A stretch of 64,000 nt of DNA, from contig CAVYVO010000013.1 in NCBI GenBank assembly GCA_963771985.1, positions 66,109-130,108 on the forward strand, given 5' to 3'. Made by a program: the position numbers and the translations under genes. Within the stretch, counting starts at the first letter, position 1. Each line of letters begins with the position of its first letter. Under the pieces are notes generated by a model, which was not told the origin of the DNA, ran no database searches, and saw only the letters and a list, made by a program, of their open reading frames with translations. The stretch comes from Trebonia sp963771985 (GTDB lineage Bacteria; Actinomycetota; Actinomycetes; Streptosporangiales; Streptosporangiaceae). Shown piece after piece: positions 52,782 through 60,980 of the stretch.

Positions 52782-54112
52782 CCCGCCAGATGACCCTCGT
52801 CGGCTTCATGCAGGCCGGCAACGTGACCGTCTACTCCGGATCCTGGCGGTACCCGTCGGCCGACCTCGGGTTCCTCACCATGGACTACTACACCCGCATC
52901 GGGAAGGTGCTGGAGGAAGGCAAGTTCGACTGCGTATTCTTCGACGACCGCCTCGCGATGCCCGGTGTGTACGGCGGTTCCGTCGCCGAGGCCGTCCGCT
53001 ACGGCGCCCGGCCGGTCAAGCTCGACCTCACCGCCGTCCTCGGCGGGATCATCGGCGCCACCTCCCGGATCGGCATCGGGGCCACCTACTCGACCACCTA
53101 CTACCCCCCGTTTCACGTGGCGCGCACCTTCGCCACGCTCGACCACCTGTCCGGCGGCCGGGTCGCGTGGAACGTGGTCACCTCGGTCAACGACTCCGAG
53201 GCGCAGAACTTCGGCGTGGAAACCCACATGGACCACGACGAGCGCTACGACAAGGCCGACGAGTTCCTCCAGGCGGTCACCGCGCTGTGGGACTCATGGG
53301 ACGACGACGCCCTGATCATGGACCAGCAGAGCGGTACGTTCGCTGACCCGGCCAAGGTCCACGAGGTCAATCACAAGGGCCGGTGGTTCTCCGTCCGCGG
53401 CCCGCTGACGGTGCCGCGGACACCGCAGGGCAGGCCGGTGATCCTGCAGGCAGGCTCGTCCGGCCGCGGCCGGGAGTTCGCGGCCGCCTGGGCCGACATG
53501 ATCTTCACCGGCGACCCCGGCCTGGAGGTGGCGCGGCAGCACTACCGGGAGCAGAAGGCGCAGATCGCGACGGCCGGCCGCAACCCCGACGATGTCAAGG
53601 TGCTGCCGATGGCGTACGTGGTGGTGGGGGAGACCCAGGCGATCGCCGAGGAGAAGGAGCGGCTGTTCCTCGACGCCTACGTGCACCCGATGGCGTCCCT
53701 CGCGCTGCTGTCCGAACTGCTCAACTACGACTTCGCCAAGCACGACCTGGACGACGTGGTGACCGACGAGATGATGGCGGCCAGCTCCGGGGTCCGCGGC
53801 CTGGCCATGGGCGTGCGGCGGCACCTCGGCCGCGACGTGACCGTCCGCGACCTGGCCGCGCACCGCGCCACCCTGCTGCAGGGCCCGCGCTTCGTCGGTA
53901 CCGCCACCGCGGTCGCGGACCAGATGGAGGAGTGGTTCAACTCCGGCGGCTGCGACGGGTTCGTCCTCGCGGCCACCCACCTGCCCGGCGCCTTCGAGGA
54001 ATTCGTCCGGATGGTGGTGCCGATGCTGCAGCAGCGCGGCCTGTTCCGGCGAGAGTACGCCGGCCCGACCCTGCGCGAGCACCTCGGCATCGCGCGCCCG
54101 GAATCGCAGTAA
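52778..54112 (+). CDS. LLM-class flavin-dependent monooxygenase (NtaA/SnaA/DszA type)
   Basis: A 444-aa FMNH2-using luciferase-like monooxygenase: KFDCVFFDDRLAMPGVYGG, GATYSTTYYPPFHVARTFATLDHLSGGRVAWNVVTS, VILQAGSSGRGREFAAAWADMIFTG and DGFVLAATHLPGAFEEF are characteristic of the NtaA/DszA group. It needs reduced flavin from a separate reductase, not seen here. A type II Baeyer-Villiger or C-S/C-N oxidation is possible. It is translationally coupled to the lyase gene. Confidence 0.92.
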   Translation: MTRQMTLVGFMQAGNVTVYSGSWRYPSADLGFLTMDYYTRIGKVLEEGKFDCVFFDDRLAMPGVYGGSVAEAVRYGARPVKLDLTAVLGGIIGATSRIGIGATYSTTYYPPFHVARTFATLDHLSGGRVAWNVVTSVNDSEAQNFGVETHMDHDERYDKADEFLQAVTALWDSWDDDALIMDQQSGTFADPAKVHEVNHKGRWFSVRGPLTVPRTPQGRPVILQAGSSGRGREFAAAWADMIFTGDPGLEVARQHYREQKAQIATAGRNPDDVKVLPMAYVVVGETQAIAEEKERLFLDAYVHPMASLALLSELLNYDFAKHDLDDVVTDEMMAASSGVRGLAMGVRRHLGRDVTVRDLAAHRATLLQGPRFVGTATAVADQMEEWFNSGGCDGFVLAATHLPGAFEEFVRMVVPMLQQRGLFRREYAGPTLREHLGIARPESQ

Positions 54113-54134
54113 CCGCATCGACAAGGAGGACAGC

Positions 54135-55106
54135 ATGTCTGACAGCGCAACCAACGGGGCCGGCGCGACGCAAGGCAAGTTCCGCATCACGCGGATGTAC
54201 CACCCCAGCTTCCACGCGCCCGACCTGGGCGAGGTGGAGAACTGGTTCGAGCGGGTGTTCGGCTGCCACAGCACCAACATCAGCGAGACGTTCAAGGGCA
54301 GGGACACCGGCAGCTACCCCACCACCTACTCGACGTTCACCCCGATCGCCGACGTCCTGTTCGACACCATCGCCCCGACCCTGTACGTGCTGAACGGCGT
54401 GCAGCAGTACGCGTCGGTGGACAAGCCGCATCTGAAGACGATCGGCTGGTTCGCCGAGGGGGCGGAGGAGGTCTACCGGTCGCTGCGGCGCGCGGGCGTC
54501 GGCATGGTGGACCAGTACGGCAAGACCGCCGAGGGCGAGGACGCGCCGCGGTCGGCCGGCGGCGGGGCGATGCCGATCTACTTCACCACCCCGGAGTCGG
54601 CCGGGCTGCGCCACGAGTTCCTGCCCGACTTCCCGTTCGCGCTCGACCACCGCAACGCGCCCGGCTGGGTGCTGCCGCCAGTGTCACCCGACGACCCGAT
54701 CGGCATCGAACGGGGCGCCTGCCACACGCTGCTCACCGACAACCCCAAGCGGGCGCTGCACACCCTGGTGGACGCGCTCGGCGGCACCGTCATCCATGAA
54801 GCCCGCGACGAGGTGATCGGCGCCGCCGCCACCTACGTGTTCCTCGGCGACTCGCTGCTCCAGATCGCGGTGCCCGACCAGGGCACGGCCGCCTACGCCG
54901 ACTGGACCGCGACCGCGCCTAACGACACCTACCACTCGATCACCTGGAAGGTCGTCGACCTGGACCGCACCGCCGAGCACCTGAAGTCCCAGGGGGTTGG
55001 CATCCGCTCGCGGACCGCGGACACCCTGGTGACCGACCCAGAGACCAGCATCGGCGTCCCGTGGGGCTTCACCACCCGGCTGGTGCCAGGCGACCCTCGT
55101 GGCTGA
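54135..55106 (+). CDS. VOC-fold protein, two-domain
   Basis: A 323-aa protein with two VOC-like halves (ITRMYHPSFHAPDLGEVENWFERVFGCHSTN... and IERGACHTLLTDNPKRALHTLVDALGGTVIHEARDEVIGAAATYVFLGDSLLQIAVP...HSITWKVVDLDRTAEHLKSQGVGI). This resembles extradiol-dioxygenase-type or glyoxalase-type proteins, with His candidates at YHPS and ACHTLL. The reaction is not known. AAGGAGG lies before the ATG. It overlaps the ALDH start by 8 bp. Confidence 0.8.
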   Translation: MSDSATNGAGATQGKFRITRMYHPSFHAPDLGEVENWFERVFGCHSTNISETFKGRDTGSYPTTYSTFTPIADVLFDTIAPTLYVLNGVQQYASVDKPHLKTIGWFAEGAEEVYRSLRRAGVGMVDQYGKTAEGEDAPRSAGGGAMPIYFTTPESAGLRHEFLPDFPFALDHRNAPGWVLPPVSPDDPIGIERGACHTLLTDNPKRALHTLVDALGGTVIHEARDEVIGAAATYVFLGDSLLQIAVPDQGTAAYADWTATAPNDTYHSITWKVVDLDRTAEHLKSQGVGIRSRTADTLVTDPETSIGVPWGFTTRLVPGDPRG

Positions 55107-56529
55107 CCGGGTCACCGAGTCCTTCATCGACGGGGCCTCGGTGAGATCGGCGGAGACGTACCCGAATATCGATCCGTCGACCGGTGCCACGCTCGGCGAT
55201 GTGGCGCGGGCGGGGGACAAGGAGATCGACCATGCTGTGACGGCGGCCCGCCGCGCCGGCCGGGCGTGGCGGGCCACCGCCCCCGAGCAACGGTCCGAGC
55301 TGCTGTCCCGGCTGGCCGACCTGATCGACGGCGCGGCCGAGACGCTCGCCCGACTGGAGAGCGAGGACAGCGGGAAGCCGCTGTCGCAGGCGCGCAACGA
55401 CGCCCGGATGTGCGCGCGCTACTTCCGCTTCTACAGCCACGTCATCGAGTCGTACTACGGCCTGAGCATCCCGCTGCGGCCGGACCTGCACGTGTACACC
55501 CGCCGTGAGCCGCTCGGCGTCACCGGCAACATCGTGGCCTGGAACTACCCGATGCAGCTGTTCGGCCGCGGGGTGGCGCCGGCCATCGCCACCGGGAACT
55601 GCGCGGTGCTCAAGCCGGCCGACGAGACGCCGCGCACGGCGGTCTACCTCGCCCGGCTGGCGGGCGAGGCGGGACTGCCGCCGGGCGTGGTCAACGTGGT
55701 CACCGGGCTCGGGCCGGAGGCCGGGGCCGCGCTCGCCGCCCACCCGGGCGTCGACCACCTGAGCTTCGTCGGCTCCACCGAGGTCGGCAGCCTGATCGCC
55801 GGCGCGGCCGCCAAGCGGGTGGCGCCGGTGACGCTGGAGCTCGGCGGTAAGTCGGCGCACCTGGTGTTCGGCGACGCGGACGTCGAGCGGGCGGCCACGG
55901 TGGCGGCGAACGCGATCCTGCAGAACGCCGGGCAGACCTGCTCGGCCGGGTCCCGGCTGCTGGTGGACGAACGGGTGCACGACGAGCTGCTGCAGCGCAT
56001 CGCGGATCGCTTCGCCATGGTGTCCATCGGGCCGGGTATCACCGACCCCGACCTCGGCCCGCTGGTGTCCCGCAAGCAGCAGGACCGGGTGCGCGGCTAC
56101 GTCGAGTCCGCCATGGGGGCCGACATCGTCTACGGCGGCACCGTCGCGGAGCCCGACGGGATCACCGACGGCGCCTACTTCACCCCCACGCTGATCGACG
56201 GCGTGGACCCGGCCGCGCCGATCGCCCGCGAGGAGATCTTCGGCCCGGTGCTCACCGTCACCCCGTTCAGCACCGAGGACGAGGCGGTCGCGCTGGCCAA
56301 CGGCACCGACTACGCCCTGATCGGCGCCGTGTGGACGACGGACCTGGCGCGCGCGCACCGCGTCGCCGCGCGGGTTGACGGGGGACAGATCTTCGTGAAC
56401 ACCTACGGCGCCGGCGGCGGCGTGGAGCTGCCCTTCGGCGGCTTCCGCAAGTCGGGATACGGGCGCGAGAAGGGCGTCGAGGCGCTCGACGCCTACACCG
56501 CCACCAAGACGATCGTCGTGCAGCTCTGA
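55099..56529 (+). CDS. aldehyde dehydrogenase family protein
   Basis: A 476-aa NAD(P)+ aldehyde dehydrogenase with GNIVAWNYPMQLFGRGVAPAIATGNCAVLKPAD, the nucleotide motif SFVGSTEVG, general base Glu in TLELGGKSAHLVF, catalytic Cys in ILQNAGQTCSAGSR and the C-terminal LPFGGFRKSGYGREKG. It oxidises an aldehyde intermediate to the acid that the CoA-transferase could activate. The GTG start overlaps the VOC gene. Confidence 0.95.
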   Translation: MADRVTESFIDGASVRSAETYPNIDPSTGATLGDVARAGDKEIDHAVTAARRAGRAWRATAPEQRSELLSRLADLIDGAAETLARLESEDSGKPLSQARNDARMCARYFRFYSHVIESYYGLSIPLRPDLHVYTRREPLGVTGNIVAWNYPMQLFGRGVAPAIATGNCAVLKPADETPRTAVYLARLAGEAGLPPGVVNVVTGLGPEAGAALAAHPGVDHLSFVGSTEVGSLIAGAAAKRVAPVTLELGGKSAHLVFGDADVERAATVAANAILQNAGQTCSAGSRLLVDERVHDELLQRIADRFAMVSIGPGITDPDLGPLVSRKQQDRVRGYVESAMGADIVYGGTVAEPDGITDGAYFTPTLIDGVDPAAPIAREEIFGPVLTVTPFSTEDEAVALANGTDYALIGAVWTTDLARAHRVAARVDGGQIFVNTYGAGGGVELPFGGFRKSGYGREKGVEALDAYTATKTIVVQL

Positions 56530-56558
56530 GCGCGGCCAATCGAGCAGGGAGAATGCCA

Positions 56559-58175
56559 ATGGGTTCGGACGCCGGCGCGGACGTCGACATCCTCATCGTG
56601 GGCGCCGGGGTGACCGGCATCTACCAGCTGTACCGGGCACGCGAGGCGGGCTACTCGGTGCAGATGGTGGAACAGGGCACCGGCGTCGGCGGCACCTGGT
56701 ACTGGAACCGCTACCCCGGGTCTCGCTACGACTCGGAGAGCTACACCTACGGGTACCTCTTCTCGGCGGAGCTGTTCCAGGAGTGGGAGTGGAGCGAGCA
56801 CTTCGCCGGCCAGCCGGAGAACGAGCGCTACTTCAACTACGTGGCCGACAAGTTTGACCTGCGCCGCCACATCCGGTTCAACACCCGGGTCACGTCGGCC
56901 GTCTGGGACGCGTCCTCGGCGACCTGGCTGGTCACGGCGGACGGGTACACCGCCCGGGCGCGCTTCCTGGTCGCCGCGACCGGCGTGCTGTCGGTGCCGT
57001 TCTATCCGGACGTCCCGGGGCGGGACAGCTTCCGCGGCGAGGCGTACCACACCGGCCTGTGGCCGAAGACCCCGGTGGACTTCGCGGGCAAGCGGGTCGC
57101 CGTCATCGGCACCGGGTCGAGCGGCGTGCAGGTCATCCCGACGATCGCGGACGAGGTCGCCTCGCTGACCGTGTACCAGCGCACGCCCAACTGGGCCACC
57201 CCGCTCAACAACCGGCCGATCACGCCGGAGGAGCAGGCCGAGCTCAAGGCCAACTTCCCGGCGATGGTGGAGACCCTCGGCAAGTCGCCGTCCGGGTTCC
57301 TGCACGTTCACTCGGACAAGAACACCTTCGACGACTCGCCCGAGGAGCGGCAGGCGTTCTACGAGCAGGTGTGGCAGCTCGGCGGGTTCGGGAAGATCAT
57401 CTCCAACTACCAGGACATGACGCTCAACCCGGCCGCCAACGCCGAATGGTCGCGCTTCGTCGCCGACAAGATCCGCGCCGCCGTCAACGACCCGGCGACG
57501 GCGGACAAGCTGATCCCGACCGACCACGGCTACGCCGGGAAGCGTCCCCCGTACGTGACCGACTACTTCGAGGCCTTCAACCGGCCCAACGTCTCGCTGG
57601 TCGATCTGAACCAGACGCCGATCACCGCGGTCACCGAAACCGGCATCGAGACCGCGGAAGGGCTGCGGGAGTTCGACATCATCGTGTGGGCCACCGGCTT
57701 CGACTTCGGCACCGGCGCGCTCAACCGGCTCGGGGCCCGCGGCCGGGCCGGCCTGCCGCTCAAGGAGTACTGGGCCGACGGGCCGCTCACCTACCTTGGC
57801 CTGATGTGCCATCGCTTCCCGAATTTCTTCTTCCCCGGCGGGCCGCACGGCGCGGCGGGCAACAACCCGCGGTACTCGGGCGACCAGTCGGACTTCATCG
57901 CCGGCCTGATCGATTTCGCCCGCGAGCACGGGCACCGGGTGATCGAGGCGCCCAAGGCGCTGGAGGAGGAATGGACCACCATGGTCAACGAGGCCGCGAT
58001 CACCATGTCGCCGTTCAACGAGAAGAGCTACTTCTTCGGGACCAACATCCCCGGCAAGGCCCGCGCCTTCCTGCTCAACTCCCTCGGGCGGCCCAAGCTG
58101 CTGGAGATGATGGAGGCCGCGGTCAAGAGCGACTACGAGGGGTTCTTCCCCGAGACGGGAGCGAGTGGCCGATGA
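56559..58175 (+). CDS. flavin-containing Baeyer-Villiger-type monooxygenase (module B)
   Basis: A 538-aa FAD/NADPH monooxygenase with ILIVGAGVTGIYQLYRA, GVGGTWYWNRYPGSRYDSES, the BVMO fingerprint FRGEAYHTGLWP, the NADP motif VAVIGTGSSGVQVIP and the conserved ATGFDFGTG. It inserts oxygen next to a ketone to give an ester or lactone. GGGAGA favours the ATG at 56559 over 56553. It is an intact paralog of the broken gene at 35811-37467. Its stop overlaps the SDR start (ATGA). Confidence 0.94.
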   Translation: MGSDAGADVDILIVGAGVTGIYQLYRAREAGYSVQMVEQGTGVGGTWYWNRYPGSRYDSESYTYGYLFSAELFQEWEWSEHFAGQPENERYFNYVADKFDLRRHIRFNTRVTSAVWDASSATWLVTADGYTARARFLVAATGVLSVPFYPDVPGRDSFRGEAYHTGLWPKTPVDFAGKRVAVIGTGSSGVQVIPTIADEVASLTVYQRTPNWATPLNNRPITPEEQAELKANFPAMVETLGKSPSGFLHVHSDKNTFDDSPEERQAFYEQVWQLGGFGKIISNYQDMTLNPAANAEWSRFVADKIRAAVNDPATADKLIPTDHGYAGKRPPYVTDYFEAFNRPNVSLVDLNQTPITAVTETGIETAEGLREFDIIVWATGFDFGTGALNRLGARGRAGLPLKEYWADGPLTYLGLMCHRFPNFFFPGGPHGAAGNNPRYSGDQSDFIAGLIDFAREHGHRVIEAPKALEEEWTTMVNEAAITMSPFNEKSYFFGTNIPGKARAFLLNSLGRPKLLEMMEAAVKSDYEGFFPETGASGR

Positions 58176-58907
58176 CCAAGTACCGATTCGAGCGACGTGT
58201 CCACCGTCGAGGGCGGGCAGCGGGCGGTCGACGCGGCCACCAGCGAGTTCGGGCGCGTCGACATCGTGGTCAACAACGCCGGCAACGTCATCTACGGCGG
58301 CCTGCCCGAGGTCGAGGTCAGCGTCCTCGACGCCATCCTCGCGGTGCATGTCCGCGGCACGTTCAACGTCACCAGGGCCGCCTGGCCGCACATGCTGGCG
58401 CAGAACTACGGCCGGGTGGTGCTGACCGGCTCCACCGGGATGTTCGGCATGCCCGACAACCTCAGCTACGCCACCGCCAAGTCCGCCATGATCGGCATGG
58501 CGCAGGCCATGACGGTGAACGCGGGCGACCACGACATCAAGGTCAACGTGATCGCGCCCAACGCGTGGACGCGGATGGCGGGCGACCCGTCCGAGGGCAT
58601 GGACCAGCTGCGCGCGCAGCGGCCGCCCGGCGCGCCGCCGCACATGGAACCCGAGCTTGTCGCCCCGATGGTCGCCTTCCTGGCCCACGAGAGCTGCCCG
58701 GTCAGCGCCGGCATCTACCTGGCCGGGGCGGGCCGGTTCGCCCGCCTGTACGTCGCCTCGACCGACGGCTACCTGCACCCTGACAACGGCAACCCCACCA
58801 TCGAGGACGTCGCCGCCAACTGGGCGGCGATCAACGACGAGGCCGGCTACTACGTGCCCACGAGCACGCTCGGCTGGTCTGCCCGCTACATGTCCCATCT
58901 GTACTGA
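58172..58907 (+). pseudogene. SDR dehydrogenase lacking its cofactor-binding segment
   Basis: An ATG at 58172 encodes MTKYRFE, the expected N-terminus. The next residues in register are from the middle of the family (DVSTVEGGQRAVDAATSEFGRVDIVVNNAG...), in a different frame. Against the intact paralog at 37641, about 65-70 residues including the TGxxxGxG dinucleotide-binding motif are missing. The rest, with STGMFG, YATAK and the C-terminal tail, is intact to 58907. A frame from a GTG at 58197 gives 236 aa but could hardly bind NAD. Deletion in the genome or collapse in assembly are both possible. Confidence 0.85.
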
Positions 58908-58918
58908 GAGGATCAACG

Positions 58919-59854
58919 ATGACCGACAACACCGTCTGGCCGCACCACGAGCTCGGCAAGGAACTCAGCAACTGGGGCCGCTGGGGCGACGATGATCAAA
59001 TCGGCACGCTCAATTTCATCACCCCGCAGAAGCTCGTCGCCGCCGCCCGGATGATCCGGACCGGCAAGAGCATCGACTGCGGTATCCCGTTCGACAAGAA
59101 CGGCCCGTTCCCGCCCGGCGGCTGGCGGCTCAACCCCAACCACGTGATGACCCTGCTGCCGTCGGACTCGTTCTACGCCAAGGACGGGCAGATCGCGGCG
59201 GACGACCTGATCATCATGGGCCTGCAGTGCTCTACCCAGTGGGACGGCCTGGCGCACGTCGGGTACGACGGGTTCTTCTACAACGGGGTGCCCGCCGCCG
59301 CGGTCAACAACTTCACCGGCGCCTCCAAGAACGATATCGCCAAGGTGGCCACCAAGCTCATTTCCCGCGGGGTGCTGCTCGACATCGCCCGGCTGAAGGG
59401 AGTGGACGTGCTGCCGGACTCCTACGAGATCACCGAGGCCGACGTGCTCGCGGCGGAGGAGCGGCAGGGGGTGGGGGTCGAATCGGGCGACATCCTGTGC
59501 ATCCGAACCGGCTGGCACAAGTACTTCCTCGAGGGCGACCGGCAGCACTACGTGGGCAACACGGCCGGCCCCGGCCTCGACATCTGCCGGTGGATCCACG
59601 ACCGGGAGATCGCCGCGCTCGCCCTCGACCAGTCGAACGGCGAGGCCTGGCCGAGCCCGATCCCCGGCGCCACCATCCCGTTCCACCAGGTGGTGATCCG
59701 CGACATCGGCCTCACCCTGGGCGAGATGTTCGACTTCGACGCGCTGGCCGATGACTGCGAGGCCGACGGCGTCTGGGAGTTCTTCTTCACCGGAACCGGT
59801 CTCAAGGTCACCGGCGGGGTGGGCTCGCCGCTCGGCCCGGTGGCGATCAAGTAG
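58919..59854 (+). CDS. cyclase family protein, paralog 3
   Basis: A 311-aa long-form cyclase/kynurenine-formamidase-like hydrolase with NWGRWGDDDQIGTLNFITPQKLVAAARMIRTGKS, the metal motif TQWDGLAHVGYDGFFYNG, SRGVLLDIARLKG, VESGDILCIRTGWHKYF, LALDQSNGEAWP and VTGGVGSPLGPVAIK. GAGAGG stands before the ATG. It may open the lactone produced by the BVMO, which is inference from context. It is most like the gene at 15916. Confidence 0.88.
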   Translation: MTDNTVWPHHELGKELSNWGRWGDDDQIGTLNFITPQKLVAAARMIRTGKSIDCGIPFDKNGPFPPGGWRLNPNHVMTLLPSDSFYAKDGQIAADDLIIMGLQCSTQWDGLAHVGYDGFFYNGVPAAAVNNFTGASKNDIAKVATKLISRGVLLDIARLKGVDVLPDSYEITEADVLAAEERQGVGVESGDILCIRTGWHKYFLEGDRQHYVGNTAGPGLDICRWIHDREIAALALDQSNGEAWPSPIPGATIPFHQVVIRDIGLTLGEMFDFDALADDCEADGVWEFFFTGTGLKVTGGVGSPLGPVAIK

Positions 59855-59867
59855 AGGAGCGGAGCGG

Positions 59868-60275
59868 ATGACCAGCTACGCGGAGGTGTTCGCGGGCGTC
59901 TACGCCACCGTCGCCGCGCACGCGCAGCACCAGGACGCGGGCAACACCGACGGGATCATGGCGCTCTACACGCCGGACGCGGTCCTGGAGGTCCCCGGGA
60001 TGGGCGTCTACGAGGGCGCCGGTGTGATCCGGGCCGCCTGGGACGACTGGAAACCCAAGGGGCTGCAGCGCCACATGCCGGTCAACATCGTGATTACCGA
60101 CTGGGATGACGAGGAGGCCCGCGCGACCACCGACGTGGTGTTTCTCAGTCAGGGCGACAACGGCTGGTCGGTCCAGATCGTTGCCCGCTACCACGACGTG
60201 TTCCGCCAGGTGGGCGGCAAGTGGCTGCTCAGCCGCCGGGCCGACGAGTACATCGGCTGGCAGCCGCCGGGCTGA
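59868..60275 (+). CDS. SnoaL-like/NTF2-fold protein
   Basis: A 135-aa protein with the SnoaL-like pattern (VYATVAAHAQHQDAGNTDGIMALYTPDAVLEVPGMGVYEGAGVIRAAWDDW...FLSQGDNGWSVQIVARYHDVFRQVGGKWLLSRRADEYIGW). It is probably an isomerase, dehydratase or binding protein in the module B pathway. AGAGGAGCGGAG precedes the ATG; 13 bp separate it from the cyclase. It is the last gene of the operon before the convergent MarR gene. Confidence 0.87.
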   Translation: MTSYAEVFAGVYATVAAHAQHQDAGNTDGIMALYTPDAVLEVPGMGVYEGAGVIRAAWDDWKPKGLQRHMPVNIVITDWDDEEARATTDVVFLSQGDNGWSVQIVARYHDVFRQVGGKWLLSRRADEYIGWQPPG

Positions 60276-60352
60276 CACCCCGTCTGGCGGAACTCCAGGC
60301 GCGTGAGGGGCCGTGCCCGCACCCGGGGCCGGCCCCTCGTGCCAAGGGTGCG

Positions 60353-60850
60353 CTACACGTCCCCGGTCGACGCCCGGATGAGGTACAGCATCGCGGTGAC
60401 CTCGGCCGCCTGCTCCTGGGAAAGCCCGGGCAGGCCGAACGCGGCCTGGTTGAGCGCGTCGGTCGCCTCCTCGGCCAGCGTCCGCCCGGCCGGGGTGATG
60501 ATGGCGAGCACCACCCGGCGGTCGTCCGGTGACATCTGCCGCTGGACCAGGCCGCGCTGCTCGAGGCGGGTGATGGCGTTGGTCACGGCGGCGGGATGGA
60601 CCATCAGCCGTACCCCCATCTTGCCCATCGGCAGCGAGCCGGACCGGCTGAAGGCAAGCAGCCGGAGCGCTTCGTAGGCGGCGAAGGTCAGCGCATAGGG
60701 CTTGAGTATGTCCTCCACTTTGGCCAGCAGGATCTGCTGGGCGCGCATGATCGACGTGACCGCGGCCATGTGATCGGCCTGCTCGGGCCAGCGCGCGCTC
60801 CACTGGCGCCGGGCCTCGGCGATCGGGTCGGCGGGATGACGGTCGGGCAC
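60353..60850 (-). CDS. MarR-family transcriptional regulator
   Basis: A 165-aa (GTG at 60850) or 181-aa (60898) protein with the MarR winged helix: ALTFAAYEALRLLAFSRSGSLPMGKMGVRLMVHPAAVTNAITRLEQRGLVQRQMSPDDRRVVLAIITPAGRTLAEEA. It is divergent from the IcmF gene across a short AT-rich region holding an inverted repeat, so it probably controls IcmF and itself. The ligand may be an acyl-CoA or aromatic acid. Confidence 0.9.
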   Translation of the reverse strand: MPDRHPADPIAEARRQWSARWPEQADHMAAVTSIMRAQQILLAKVEDILKPYALTFAAYEALRLLAFSRSGSLPMGKMGVRLMVHPAAVTNAITRLEQRGLVQRQMSPDDRRVVLAIITPAGRTLAEEATDALNQAAFGLPGLSQEQAAEVTAMLYLIRASTGDV

Positions 60851-60924
60851 GCCGTCAACCGTACGCGACGCGCCAGCCAGGCGCGATAGGCGAAACACTT
60901 GACGATGTCAGCCAAAGTCATTTA

Positions 60925-60943
60925 ACGTCAAAATATTGAACGT
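60925..60943. promoter_or_regulatory. MarR-type inverted repeat in front of icmF
   Basis: ACGTCAA and TTGAACGT form a near-perfect dyad around AATA in the AT-rich gap between the divergent MarR gene and the IcmF gene. It lies about 40 bp upstream of the IcmF ATG, where it could cover the promoter. Confidence 0.5.
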
Positions 60944-60980
60944 CCTAAATTTGAGCGCATAAAGTGAGCGGAGGCCCGTG

